This document shows positions 13,901 to 64,000 of a stretch of DNA of 64,000 nt, piece by piece (position 1 is the first letter of the stretch; each line of letters starts with the position of its first letter). Both the position numbers and the translations under genes were made by a program. Where the stretch lies: assembly GCF_000004195.4 (NCBI RefSeq), contig NC_030684.2, positions 107,166,429 through 107,230,428 on the forward strand, in the 5' to 3' direction. The notes under the pieces were generated by a model that worked only from the letters and a program-made list of their open reading frames with translations, ran no database searches and had not been told where the DNA came from. This DNA comes from Xenopus tropicalis (taxonomy: Eukaryota; Chordata; Amphibia; Anura; Pipidae).

Positions 13901-14921
13901 AACAGATATTGTACTTGCACATATTCACTTGGCACCAGCCACATACTGCTTTACCCATAGATACAGGTGAGAGGTGAGTTGTGACATGTAATGGGTAAAG
14001 AAAGAACTTAAAGTGTATATAGGGTGATGCTGCTGTAACACAACAGGACCACCAGGAGGGGGAGCTAAGGTGCAAGGTGTGGTTTTAGGAAGTTGCTGAT
14101 ATACAGTAGATTAGAAATGTGCAGTAACTTCTAGCAAAAACTTTTCAATTATGATTTTTTTTGTAAATGTTTTTATATTGCATTTTAACTATAAAACAGT
14201 ACAGTTGTGGAAAAGTAGTACAGGAGTTATATTGGGTAATGAGAGTCAGTTACAGAGAGCCCTTGTAGGTAATACATTATTTTAATTGGAACTGTACCTT
14301 ACACTTAGGAACAGTTAGTAATAATGCCTGGGGGAATTTGACATTAGTCAGTAAGCCTGCTTTGCAGATGCCCATATTTGCCCTCTAGTGTTTTTCATTT
14401 ATCTGCTGAGCCGGTAGCAGTGGTACAAAGCCACTTACTCTTTCTGCAGCAAGTGTAGCTGCCATTTCTGTGGCTTACTGACACCTCAGGGCACCCCGGG
14501 CTGAAAATAACCCTTCTGAGGTACAGATGCTTCTTGCAAAATTAGCAACATTTGTTTTTTTATTTCACCATTTGAGGAATGGGACAGCTTATCCTTAATA
14601 TATTCTAGCTGCTATGATGATTAGTATTTAATTATGGGGAGGTTAATGGGGAGGCAGGCATCAAAATGCTGAGAAGCAGGTTTCCACTAGGGGATTCCTA
14701 GTGCCGGCTGTGCTTTGGGGGAACTCTCTGCCGTTCCATGAATGGTTAGCATGCTGTATTGGTGACTGAGCCTCAGTCCCCAGGGGGTTGTGGATGCTGT
14801 ATGATGTAACTTGCCTCCCTGCAGCTCATTCACATCTGCTTGGTAGCAGTAGGCATGGAGCCAAGACTCCACCCCCTATTTAGATGAGGTCATCCTGTCC
14901 CTATTTTTTTTTTCCTTCCAG

Positions 14922-15705
14922 ATACTACACAGTCTGCACTGAATGAGCAGCAGGCTCATATCTTTTCCACAGGAGCACAGTCTGTTGGAAGACACCGACA
15001 CCAGCCTCTTTCTCTGTGGGTCTTTCTCATTCCTTTAGCATCTTGTCACGCTGAAGCATCATTACTGTTATCCGGTATGCAGCATCAGGACCACGGCTCC
15101 TTCTGACTGCAAGCATTTCCATCAGCAGCGGGGCATCACACTGCCTGTTTCATCTCATATGTTTATCCAATTTTTCCAGAGCAGTCTGTGTAGCACATCA
15201 GACCCAACAGCGGCAGCCTAATGAGGAGCCTGTAGAGGAAAACAGCCCAGGTTTATGCACAGCAGCATGGCCAGTAAGTGGATTGGAGCAAGCCAGAGGA
15301 AGGAGCATGTTTGGGGATGCTGAGCTAACCTTACATTCAGTAAAGGTCATTGGTGTGCAAAGAGCAGATGTGTTGCAGGGCATTCTCTACTATTTCACTG
15401 CCTGAACTCATGATATTTAACTTGTTTCTGTATCAGGACTGCATCATGCACTGTGGAGCGTAGCTATCACTCCCCAGGATTTGTTGGGACTCTGCTTGAT
15501 ATTGCCATCATCTCCGGATTCACCCATGAGCTGCAGTGTGGGAAACAAACAGGTTTGCTGTGCAAGTTTAGGCAGTCAGAACCCCAAGCCTGTTTGACTG
15601 GAGACTGTAGAATGAAAACAAACCCGCAGGCATCAGCCAATTGCAGCACTGACCACAAGGGATCTCTACGCCTGGAAGAGCCACAGGGAGCAGCTCACAT
15701 TCACA
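14922..15705 (+). promoter_or_regulatory. Candidate 5' UTR / promoter-proximal region of the DESI2-like gene
   Basis: No TATA box or CpG island marks a start site. Signals for a spliced 5' UTR are visible: a GTAAGT donor at 15274 and a pyrimidine-rich acceptor TTGTTTCTGTATCAG ending at 15436. This would give an intron of 163 bases and a second exon starting at 15437 that carries the start codon. This is inference from splice-site shape only. Confidence 0.25.
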
Positions 15706-53865
<38,160 letters not shown>

Positions 53866-55530
53866 CTGATAGATGCATCCCTATGGACAATCAGTTTTCA
53901 GATATTACTGAAAACCTTACAGCCAGACTAAATCTTTTTATTTTTATTGAAGGGTTAATCCACTGTTGCTGCTCCGTATTCTCCTTTTTCTGAGTGGGAT
54001 TCATTGTGCTGGCAAAAAGAGTTTTGCCTATGGATAAACAAAAAAACTTGGTAACTTTTTAGCTTCATTAAAAAGTGCATTCCAAAAGTAATTTTAGTTT
54101 TTGTGCTTTCTTTTCTTCTTTCCGTGTATTGTTGTATTAATTCTTTTGATTTGATTTTTATACTGGATTTTTTTAAGATACACAACTGATCTTTGTTTTT
54201 AAGCTGATGTTTTACTTATTTTGTGACCCTGTATTATTTTTGCTTTGCTGCAATCTTCCCTCTTATCTTTTGTGAGGGTTATGTGTGTGTACCACATTTT
54301 ATGTGCACTCCACAGTTGTGTTTGCTGGTGTTGTAACGTGTGTGCACGCTCAAGATTGCACATCTTCATAATTATTAGGATCCCTTATTTATGTACAAAG
54401 AACTTTACAGAAATTGTTAAAAGTTCCTATCAACCCCTGGCCCAGTGGAACAATCTGTCTGCCTACAACAAAATGCTTTTTCCTAAAATCAATACAGCAG
54501 AAGTGTTTCAGCCTATTCGACATTGCCAAAGCAAGAAAAACAAGTTAAAAGGACTAATTTATGTCCAAGAACACAGTAAGCCAAGTGCCATTTTAAGCAC
54601 AATCTCAGTGTTTTTTTTCCTACAATGCAACATTTGTTGCACAGAATTTCCACAGAATTTGTTCACAGAATTCCAGCATTATTGTGGGCACAAAGAGGCA
54701 TTGAATCTGTTGCAGCTGTGCTGCAAACTGCGCCTGATTTACCAAAATAAAAATGAAGTGTGTGTGCACCTCATAATAATTTGGGTGTAGTTGCGGTGAA
54801 TAGTTGCACATGTGTTCGGGAGGGAAAGTGATGAATACATATTCTTTTGGTGTAACTACACTGCGGCAAGCTCCCCCTGGTCAGAAGGTGGTTAGGGTTA
54901 GCATCAATAGGCGTAGCAGCACTGATTTGGAAGGAAATTGGTAGGACTGAGCAGCACTGAGCACAACTATACAGAAGTGCAAGGTGCACATGTTTATGTA
55001 AATAATGAAAGTGTTTTTTAAAAAAGTGCAAGTTGCCCACTGTGGATATGAGGAGAACACAAACTCCTTGCAATTTCAAAGTTTGCACCCCGGTGCTGCT
55101 AAGCTTTGCAGCATTACAGTTACAGAGATCAACAGATCAGCTGGAGGCCCAAGGGCTGAATGTGGCCCTTCAAAGAATTTTTAAGGCCCCCCAGTCTGCT
55201 CAAGTGTTTAAGCCAACATCACTGCTGATGTTGCCCATAGCAATCGGAACTTTGCTTGTGTCTTCTAACTTGTAGGTCACCTTTAACATCGAATTACTTA
55301 TTGGTTGCTATGGGCAACAACACTGTTGTACAGTCCACTTCTTTCTGCCTGCCTACAAATTGCAGGTGGAGAGAAGAGGACCATATGCCAGGACTCACAC
55401 ACCTCTAAAATACACATACTGCCTGATTTGTAATTGCTTTATCTAAATGCAGATATAAAACGGAATGAATCGTGTAACTTGCATCTGATTATTCATCAAC
55501 CACCTAGTATGAGTATTTTATAATAAAATA
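53866..55530 (+). other. desi2: Probable DESI2-like 3' UTR with candidate poly(A) signals
   Basis: Non-coding and T-rich after the stop. Candidate signals: ATTAAA near 54066, AATAAA at 54746-54751 and AATAAA at 55522-55527. Which is used cannot be decided here. A 181-codon frame at 54245-54790 has no recognisable domain and lies in ordinary AT-rich sequence, so I do not call it a gene. Confidence 0.4.
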
Positions 55531-56804
55531 ACCAGATGTCCTTCTTAGGGCCATATCACATGAGTGACTTGTAGCAGTTCTATTAGTCTAAAAATGATTC
55601 TTGATGCGTGAGTCTCTGTTGAAAATGTAGATCAAGCCAGCATACTGGTCAGCTCTTATTTACCTCATTCACCTTTTATTTCCCTACTTAACAGTATACT
55701 TTGTAAAAAGTTGCAGTTTTCCAGTTTTTATAAATTGCCACTCGTCTTGTGTGTCAAAGCCTATTGGCCAGCTCTTTCAATAGATGCAGTAAGAGATTAA
55801 TGCTGTTTAATCCAACTTGTAGTCTAAAGGGGTCATCTACCATGACCCCAGACTTAAGTCTAGAGAGCTAACAGACTCAAAAGTACATGACATTGAGGTA
55901 ACAAAAAGCACACGCATTAAGGGTCTGGCTCCGCTCTTTACCTACTGCTGGATTTCTGAATGATGTGCAAGCTTAGGGAGGGGGGACTTGGGGTGCTTGC
56001 GTGCCTCTGTTCACCCCTCATGAATACAGCATTGCTGAATGCTAGTAGTTCTGTGTTCATGGGTCACATTCAGGTCTTTGCACTCTACTTTGTAAGGTAG
56101 GATGCAAATGTGCAAAAACATGGCGGATTGCAGTTGTTTTTGCATTGTTTTTAGCACTTTGTACCCTGCCCTGAATTTTTTTAAAAACCGCTCACATCTC
56201 TAATGGATAAAACATTGACCCTTTGCATTACATTCTACAGATGTCACTTTTTTCAAATTCTGTATACGTTGGGTTACTCCCTAAATTAACAGCAGCCCAC
56301 AAATGATTATGCCTCAACATGGATTTTCGGGGCTAAAAAGCTGTAGTGCTTTTGGGCTGGTACAATAAGATGAAAACACATTGAATAGCATTTGTGGGGC
56401 AATGTTATGAACTTCATTTTTCTTAAATGAGAATAATTGACTCATTGCTAACATAGCTGTATATTGCTCCTTTAAGGATATGACCATTATTAAGCAAAGA
56501 ATTTCTGAGTGTCAGATGCCTAGATGCATGGGCTGACAGTGTGTGTAGTTCTGATACATATGTTTATGCAGTTATGTGTATTAGGTGACACTAGTGTTGT
56601 GTTCTTATGATGTGTGTGGCATTTTTATGATCCTCTAGGGATAAATTCATTATTCTATGAGTATGATTATCCTAGGGCATAACATTCTTTCCCTAAGTAG
56701 CAAATCACTTTTTTATCTGAACTGTGTAAGCCATGGTTATCAAGGTTTGGCCCCATTTAATTCCTCTTGGGCCACATCTGAACCATCCAGGTCCACTCGG
56801 CACA

Positions 56805-58294
56805 TTAGGGTGGAGACACACAGAGCTACTAGTAGCAGCTACTTGTCACAGCTACTAAAATAGACAATTGTGATCATTTACTGATAATTGTCTCTATATG
56901 TGTTTTAGCAGAGGCAATTCTCAGTATTCTTTTGTTTGCAGGGTATTTTCTGTTGTTTAGTAGCCATGACAAGTAGCTGCTACTAAGTAGCTCTAAGGGG
57001 GGGAATTCACATAAGTAAAGGTAGTAAAAAGTGGAGTAAAAGTGGTGGAAAAACTGGTGGAAAACACTTTCTCCAGATTCACAAACAGAAATCCGCCTAA
57101 ATTCCGACGCAACCACCACTTTTCCGTTTTTGGTGAAAGAAAGACAGTTTACAGACACTTTTGTGAACTTGTCGTTTAAACGACATTTATACCACATTTT
57201 AACGACATTTTTCCCGACATTTTCAAAATGGAGTAAAGCTCAGTGTAACTCTGTCAGACCAATTCTAAGCTCTTCACACTTAAGGTAGGGGCCCCATTGG
57301 GGGATCATTAACATATTAATGGGGATTAGCAGCCTATTGTTATGGGACAAGTTTCTGTCTAACCCTAGAACAATAGGTGCAAAAAGCCTCATTAACATTT
57401 TATAAACAAGTAAAACACTGATTAAAAAAAGTTTAATTTATATCTTATGTATAAAAAGTTTTTACCTCACATACAGTATGCATGATTATGCTAGTTTTAG
57501 CTTAATCAGTGAGGCAATAATAACATTTTGTTTGAATATATTGTAAACATTTTTATTAAAAGAAAAAGTAAAGCCTCCCAGGCAAATTTTTAGTTTTAGC
57601 AGTGCCCCCTCTTTCATCACTTCACTGACATTTGCCCCAACTTATCTGTGCCCCCATAGCATGTCCAGAAATACAGAGCTGCCTGACAGCATTGGCCCCC
57701 ACCTGTTCCCAGCAGCCATCTTGGTGATTAGCAAGCAGCACATGCACACTGGCACCCACACTGGGATACTGGGGTACAAGGTTGGACCGGCCCCAACAGG
57801 GCACTGGATAAAAACCCAGTGGGCCCTAGTCCTGTTGGACCTCTATTCACCAGGCATGTTGGTGTGTGGGCCGGATTGCTGCTGCCCAGTAATGAGTAGG
57901 GGCTAGAGAAGACTGTATTTAGACCCTTAAATCTTGTTACAGAAGTGGAATTACACAGAAATAGAAAACATTAGAAAGCCCAGCTTGTCCTGAAAAAAAT
58001 GATGTATAGTTTCTCTGGGCAAACTAAAATGACCCCTCAGGAAAAGGCCCCCAAAATGAAATGACAAATGGCAAATTAAATGCAAAATCCTGCTGGAAAA
58101 ATCCTTATCCCAAGGTTCCTGTAGCTGTGGGACTGGGTTTGATGGCACCAACAGATTTACTAAGAGCTAAATTCAAATTCATAAAAAAAATGTTTGGAAA
58201 ATGACAAAATCTGAAAACCGTCTGTTTAAAAGACAAATTCACAAAAGTGGAGATAGAGGTTTGTGAATTTCCTCCCCATGTGTCTTCACCCTAA
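56805..58294. mobile_element. MITE (TTAGGGTGGAGACACAC end) split by a nested element
   Basis: The left part, 56805 to about 56996, matches the body of the 6999-7175 copy in inverted orientation. Its other end, ATGTGTCTTCACCCTAA, lies at 58278-58294. About 1.28 kb of different sequence separates them. Confidence 0.6.
56997..58277. mobile_element. Nested TIR element inside the MITE
   Basis: It begins GGGGGGGAATTCAC and ends GTGAATTTCCTCCCC, inverted with few mismatches. It lies exactly where the host MITE is interrupted. No transposase-like frame is visible; open frames at 57622-57906 are unassigned. Confidence 0.55.
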
Positions 58295-58553
58295 GGGCAG
58301 TGGCACACGGGGAGATTAGTCACGCCGTGACCAATCTCCATTGTTGCGGGTGACTAATCTCCCCGCAATGCCATCTGACAGGCTAGAATGTAAGTCGCCG
58401 GTGAGATGGCATAAGTGTCAGAGAAAACTTCAGGCGACTGCAGGACATCGCCATTTACATTCTAGCCAGTGGGTTGGCATTGCGGGGAGATTAGTCGCCC
58501 GAGACAACGTTGATTTGTTGCGGCGCGACTAATCCCCCCGTGTGTCACGGCCC
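58295..58553. mobile_element. Harbinger-like MITE with TAA target duplication
   Basis: 259 bases with ends GGGCAGTGGCACACGG and CCGTGTGTCACGGCCC, flanked by TAA at 58292-58294 and 58554-58556. Three-base TAA/TTA duplications are typical of PIF/Harbinger. Internal inverted blocks (GGGGAGATTAGTC) add to the fold. Its left duplication uses the last three bases of the neighbouring MITE. Confidence 0.7.
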
Positions 58554-58605
58554 TAAAAAAGAGAGTAATGTCTGACCCAAAGATGTAAGCTAGTGTTAAA
58601 CATTA

Positions 58606-58710
58606 GAACTCATTTACCAACATTGGGCAAACTTGCTTGTGTGAATCAGTAATTGGTTGCCATGGATTACTGCCCACAGGCAAGTTTGCCCAGTGTTGAT
58701 AAATGAGCTC
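58606..58710. mobile_element. 105-base foldback MITE
   Basis: The left arm GAACTCATTTACCAACATTG and right arm ending GTTGATAAATGAGCTC are complementary over about 35 bases, with GGGCAAACTTGC in both. Superfamily not determined. Confidence 0.7.
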
Positions 58711-60249
58711 CAGTTTATCTCTATATATCTATTTTCAAGGCATTTCATTTTCTAAACTCTATCCCTCTACTGTATTTATTATACTGGTGAATGTGTTGTG
58801 AAAATACATTCCTTGGGGATAACCAAACCAGTGCATAGAAAATAGAGATAAATTATTACCCTGCACATACACAGGTGACCATTGGCACTAAAGTGAATTC
58901 ATTGAGCTTCATTCTTTGTCCCTGTGTCCACACAGTGACGCTAATGGGACAAAAAAATCCATCAACTGTACTGTAAAGAAATATTTTCTTAATATCCCTT
59001 ATTTTTCTGCAATTTTTTTTCTGAGCTTTTCACCACAAAACAAACCCGATAACAAAAGGTCAATTTTTTGATAGCTTAATCAGTGTGACCTCTCAGCTTA
59101 TTGTTCTGTCAGCAGTTGGCAAATAGTTTGTGAGAGAAAAACCTCACGCAGAGATTTACTGTAGTTGCCAATTACCAAGACTCATCAGAAATGAGAAAAA
59201 CAAATGTGGGTCTTTATAAAGACAATAAACAATAATTTATATTAAAAGTCATAGGGTTAATCAGGAGTAATTTTTTAATGATATTTCCTTTACAGTTACT
59301 GCTGCATTAATTAGCTTGAATTGTTTAAAATAAATAAAGCCCGAAACAAATTAAAAAAACAAAGAAAATTGTAAACTTTGGTAATGATAAATATAACCAT
59401 TGTGGTTGGTGTGAATGGAACATTGCCAACTATTGCCGAAGTGGTTGGTAACCAAATATAATTTGTTTTTAGCTGTCATTTTCTGTTCATACTTTGGAAA
59501 ACATGAAAGAATGGCAGATACTATTGTGGAAAAACTATCCAATAACTTGGGATCAAGCAGATATGTTAGAACTATGGTGCACAAGGTTTTAATGGCAATG
59601 GGAAGCAGTGGAAGTAACATGGCATTAGTTGTCTATGAATGTTTTTATTCATCCAGGTCACGATCAGGGCCATTTTAATAAATGGGCAAAAAAAGGCATT
59701 TGTCCAGGGCCCACCAGGAGAAGGGGGCCCTCCAACAGACCTTTCATCTGCTATGACATTTGATTGAAGCATCTCCCCTCATTTTAATCAACTGGAAGAG
59801 CTCAACACAACCATATCTAATTATTATTTACTTTAATTTTCTATTAGAACTTTCTAAGAGATATTTAAAGAAAGCTGGTATTTGGCAATATGGTTTATCT
59901 GCTCCCATCAGTAATGGTCCAATGCAGTGTGCCTGGACTTCATGTGTGCTTTAGTAATGACAGGCTATTTCTTTATTTCCCTTATTATAATCAAATTCTC
60001 CTGCTTGAGGGTAGTCCTATTACAAACATCTTGGGACACCTGAGGGGCCCACTGGAACCTTAGAGGGGCCCTGGTCATGATATGCAGTCTCTAGTAGAGA
60101 AAAGTCTAAAGCAACTTCACTTTCTGAGCATTCTATAAAACCTTTCACAACCCACCTTAGCAGCTTCTTCTGTGCACGATTTCTGGCTGTCCTCTTATAT
60201 TTCTGTACAAGTTTCAGGGTATTCTTCCCAAAATGAGTAGCTTTATCTC

Positions 60250-60500
60250 AAAGGCTTTCATCGAGGTCATGATATACAGTATCTAGTAAAAGTAAATCTA
60301 AAGCATTTGGACTTTCAGAGCATTCTTGAAAATGTTTTATCTCACTCAAGCAGCTTCTTCAGTGCAAGCTTTCTGGCTGTCCTCTCATATTCCTGTACCA
60401 GTTTCAGGGTATTCTTCCAAAGTAGAATACCCTGAAACATAGTAGCAATATGTCTATGAAGGCTTTCATTCATGCATGTCATGATATACAGTATCTAGAA
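60250..60500. repeat. Two fragments of the TATCTAGTAGAAGTAAATC end family
   Basis: TCATGATATACAGTATCTAG occurs near 60267 and again near 60478. The first is followed by the AAGTAAATCTAAAGCA ... CAGCTTCTTCAGTGCAAG block. These are solo ends of the transposon family that forms the arms at 47068 and 50576. Confidence 0.55.
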
Positions 60501-61495
60501 GAGATAAGCAGTTGGCCAAGTGGGGATGGTTTTGGAAGAGGTACATGCATAGCACCTCTCCACCATTGCACCCTAGACATGTGCCTCTTCTACTTTTCCT
60601 AGTTCCGGCCCTGGAAGTTTCACTTATATAGTTATCATGGTATATACTGTAGTTATAGTATATAGTTACTTTGTACAAGCAGTACCTACAGTGTAGCTGC
60701 CTTAACTTTAATATGAGCTGTAAATGTATTTGGCTGAAGCAGTAAATATTTAGGTTGTTCAGGTGTTGCATGGGTAGGAAGAATGGAATGGTAGTTCACA
60801 TTAAGAACAGAGCAGACTGGAAATGTGGATAAAATGCAAAATGGTGACATACAGTATCTCCCAGTTTCAAGTTGCACAGATAGATAAATACCTTTGAGGG
60901 AAAGGAGAAAAAGTACTTTTCCTATAAAAAGTGCTTTGTGGAAGCGCCTTCATTAAATCCCTAAGTACCGAGTGACTGATTCCTTGACCTAAGTGTGAAC
61001 CTATTCATTTTCTGATGTGAATAAATGAGGTGTCCTCATTACAACATTTGTCCAAGGTCATACTACATCAGTGAGGGCTTTGAATTTCACTGCCTATAAA
61101 TAAATGTTGATTGTATTCAGCTCATGACAGCCGCCTAATCAGGAGTGATTAAGCTTGGAGACAAGGGCAGAGTATTATCTGGAAACTAGTTTTATGACAC
61201 TGTGTAGAAAAGAAAAGAAAAAACATGTAAGTTAAAAGCTCATTTTCTACTTGTATTTATGTAATTAAATAAATCCATCAGAATATGGAAGGGAATATGA
61301 CATAATTGAAATATACAGTACTGGGCACCTATCTATTATAAAGTATTTTTTTTCATAGCAACCATTCCTGTATGTTATTACAACAAAACTTTAAAAGCAA
61401 CAATAGAGGGCAGAAAGAAATTCTCTGATCTTCAAATACAAAGATCAAAAAACAAGTAATTACAACTCCAAATTATGAGGAAACATACTGTAAAC

Positions 61496-61538
61496 CCTTA
61501 GGTCACAAGCATCCTGGATAACAGGTCCCATACCTGTA
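61496..61538. repeat. 3' fragment of the CAGGTATGGGATCC MITE family
   Basis: It reads GGTCACAAGCATCCTGGATA then CAGGTCCCATACCTGTA, matching the right end of the 25843-26146 element. Confidence 0.65.
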
Positions 61539-62229
61539 CTGTGAAACATGTTTTATATCTTGTTACTTCTTTGGCACAGTAGATCAGACACCAAGCACAA
61601 GGCTACACATTGTGCATATTAAGGATTCTACGCAAGAGATAACTGTGAATAGACAAAAACAGCAAAACATTATTTTAGTTTAAATATCAAAATATTACAA
61701 GGAGGCAGCGAGCAAGAGGCAGAGAGAGCAACAAGAGCAATTGACAATTGGCCTTAGTAAACAGCTCTAGAAGAGGAGCGGAGTGAAGTGGAGAGGGAAG
61801 CAACCTGAGCAGACTCGTGCCGTGCCCTAAAGGATTATTCTAAGAGCAGGGAGTCTTTCATAAAGGACTCGATGCAGTGAGTGTTTATGACTTTATTTAC
61901 ATAGACTTTTCTGATAAAGCTTACTTAGTTTTTCCCTTTCCTTCTCCTTTAATAACCGGCAATAGGTGCATTTGCCCAGTGCCCACTGAGGAAGGAGGCC
62001 CCCCATATGATATTTCCAGTGCCAGATAATGGGGGATTTAATGTGTCCCTTAACACAGAACTTACCTGTCATAAGTGAGTGTCTCCAACAGGGAGAGCGA
62101 GTGGAGCAAAGGACAGGTAGATGCATGCTGGGCCCCTCTGAAGTTTTTTTTGGAGGGGGGATCAGCCTGACTCTGCTTGAGGGTGGTGGGGGCCCATCAT
62201 TGAGATCTTTGCAATGAGCCCACTCGTAA

Positions 62230-62420
62230 ATTGATAAATTAGTCCTTATGATTGTAAGCGCTACGGGGCAGGGACCTCCATCCTCTTATCTCTTTGACTT
62301 TATTGTTATACTTTGTATTTATCTATTATTAATAACCCCTGTTTGTATTAATCTATTCTACTGTACAGCGCTGCGTACATAAGTATCGCTTTATAAATAA
62401 AGATATACATACATACATGC
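62230..62420. repeat. Dispersed Xenopus repeat ending in a short tandem tract
   Basis: GATTGTAAGCGCTACGGGGC through TGTACAGCGCTGCGTACAT and CGCTTTATAAATAAAGATAT is a phrase order I recognise from many frog loci. It ends in an ATAC tandem run. It is possibly the 3' end of a non-LTR element; the class is not certain. Confidence 0.5.
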
Positions 62421-64000
62421 ATACATGAAATGCTGATGGTCATGCAAATGGCTCTAATAATAATATATATTCAGAATCTCTACTACTGTTTGTCCAAAAT
62501 AGACAGAATACATTTAATTTATTGTAATAAGCTGTGTGTTTCACAGTGTGTGTGTGTGAGTAAGTGAACTATAAAGGGACTTCAATATTCAGTCAGACCA
62601 TATTTTACAGTTCCTTACTAAGCCCCTCATATGCTTACTTGAAAGCTATGAAGCAAGAAAGCTAGTAAGCGCAACAGTGTAGTGACAGAATCTCCATCAG
62701 TGTTCTGCTTCATAAAAATAGCATTTCAGCTTCAGTACATTTCACTGCAGCATCATTAGCTAAATGAACGGAACAATTCTATTTCACTGTCATTAATTCT
62801 TGCCTGGATAAAAATATGCTAAATTACTTTCTGGTGGTACTAATTTAATTAAGACATTTTATTATTAGCCTTCATAATGAGTCATTTTCTAGTAACAATT
62901 GAAGTAAAAAAGAAGTTAGAAGGCACGCTTCTTCAGCTAATTACCTAAAATTATGACAGTTTTGGCAGAATTTATCATTTTTTTTGTAGCATTAGTTAGC
63001 ATATAAACTAACTCTGTTTACAGTGCGCTCTCTCTGCTTAAAGTTCCGTGTAGATGAAAATGATTTTCCATAAGACTACTATGGAAAACAGCTGCAGGAT
63101 CACAGTGAGCAGACTACAGAGGGATCAACATTAGCTCCTCCCTTGTGATCCTTTAGCCTCCCAACAGTTTTCTTGGCCATCCCAACTGGTCTTCTACAAA
63201 GGACCATGCAACTGTGCAGGGATAGAACAGGGATAGGATAGAGACATTCTATTTAACCTGCTGATAGGGGCAGGCTGCTCGCTAAAGTATTTATTTAGCT
63301 ATAATGTTTTTCTCTAGGATAGAGGACTGGACTGACAAATGTTAAAAAAAAGAAGATGGCAAAAGGAGTTTCAAAACATAGAATGAATAAGGAGAAGACA
63401 TACTGAAGATAAAAGCCAAATGAAGAAAAGAACACAGGCAAAACAGAAGAAAAATCTGATACCCTATGTTTAGTTGTTGCCAAATCTAGTTCTCCCTAAA
63501 ACCTTGTATTAACTGAATGCTAACTATATTGCTGAGCCACAGACTTTTTGCCCTCAGCCAAGTTAGATTAGTTTTCAGATTGCCAAGATCTGCCTGCCAC
63601 AGGTTTCCCCATGTTACCATGAATATGGGCTTGAGTCTGCCATATTATCCTGACACTGCATCATTTTAAAGTGCTATGTTACTGGTGTGTAACTGAAACA
63701 TACATTTAATAAGCACAAACAATTGCCCCTTAATTTAAAGTGCTGTGTAAAAAAGGAAGGACTAATATAAGCAGGGTAAAGTGCCCCCCATGAACCCCAC
63801 ACCCAACAGCTGCATGCTGCCATTTTGGAGGGACAAAGTTTATATTAAAAACATCATAACTGTTGCACATTACATGCATTTTATACATTTCCCATGGATA
63901 TCACAGTTAAGATGTCCTTTATTATATTGTTGCAATAAATCAGTGCACAATATGAACAGAGTTGTTAAAAGTATGTTTGGTCTCTTCCATCTTACAAAAT

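Larger units (their letters stand above)
3691..14900. other. Intergenic spacer between the SYNJ2BP-like gene and the DESI2-like gene
   Basis: About 11 kb without a supportable gene. It contains the small transposon relics listed separately (4079-4160, about 5618-5905, 6999-7175, 10660-10934). It also has fragments of a common Xenopus dispersed repeat with the phrases GGTTCACCTTTA near 7464 and CTGACCCTAGCAACCAG near 10992. No tRNA, snRNA or CpG island was noticed. Confidence 0.5.
55531..64000. other. Downstream flank without a recognised gene
   Basis: Apart from the repeats listed separately I see no exon, tRNA or other RNA gene. At 61680-61880 a purine-rich stretch is unexplained. 59400-59680 holds short open frames on both strands whose translation I could not assign; it may be an old transposon. 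Confidence 0.5.

Noticed and set aside
54245..54790. 181-codon open frame on the + strand after DESI2
   Set aside because: It lies in the probable 3' UTR, has AT-driven composition, no domain and no known neighbour role; best read as chance.
59400..59690. Coding exon suggested by overlapping frames on both strands
   Set aside because: No recognisable domain, no convincing splice sites, and the right end runs into repeat sequence.

Overview
This is vertebrate nuclear DNA, almost certainly from the frog Xenopus (X. tropicalis is my best guess). It is AT-rich, genes are split by long introns, and it is packed with short inverted-repeat DNA transposons. Several of these carry ends I recognise from Xenopus, such as CAGGTATGGGATCC, AGGAACAGTAACAC and CAGTGATCCCCAAC. 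I see no bacterial-style genes, operons, CRISPR arrays or rRNA, and most open frames in the window are chance frames.

Two protein-coding genes are supported, both on the + strand. (1) At 1596-1742 lies the last coding exon of a SYNJ2BP/OMP25-like gene, encoding a 48-residue C-terminus with a tail-anchor membrane segment; the PDZ-domain exons lie outside the window to the left. (2) From 15706 to 53865 lies a complete five-exon DESI2-like gene (PPPDE-family deSUMOylating isopeptidase, 192 aa). All splice junctions are GT-AG, and the catalytic His29 and Cys107 are present. Its C-terminal tail differs from the DESI2 sequences I know, and its neighbour is a SYNJ2BP-like gene, which suggests a second DESI2 copy (ohnolog).

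The introns are dominated by mobile DNA. Intron 1 (22.8 kb) holds a very young gag-only Ty3/gypsy LTR retrotransposon at 16659-19853, antisense to the gene. It has 765-bp LTRs that look identical, a 4-bp target duplication and one intact 594-codon Gag frame with two zinc knuckles. Intron 1 also holds an antisense L1/Tx1-like LINE fragment with a transposon inserted in it, a clean hAT MITE and a 418-bp foldback element. Intron 2 (7.1 kb) carries a 26-copy, 52-bp minisatellite grown inside an older dispersed repeat, and a tRNA-derived SINE. Intron 3 (6.2 kb) has a 2.9-kb, about 70-copy 41-bp minisatellite nested between the inverted ends of a transposon. Intron 4 (1.5 kb) has a GC-rich hAT MITE with perfect 8-bp target duplications that could be mistaken for a CpG island.

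The right flank (53.9-64 kb) holds the DESI2 3' UTR and then only repeats and unassigned sequence, including nested MITEs at 56.8-58.6 kb. I found no convincing new biological system. The most interesting items are the gag-only element, the two tandem arrays grown inside transposons, and the SYNJ2BP-DESI2 linkage.
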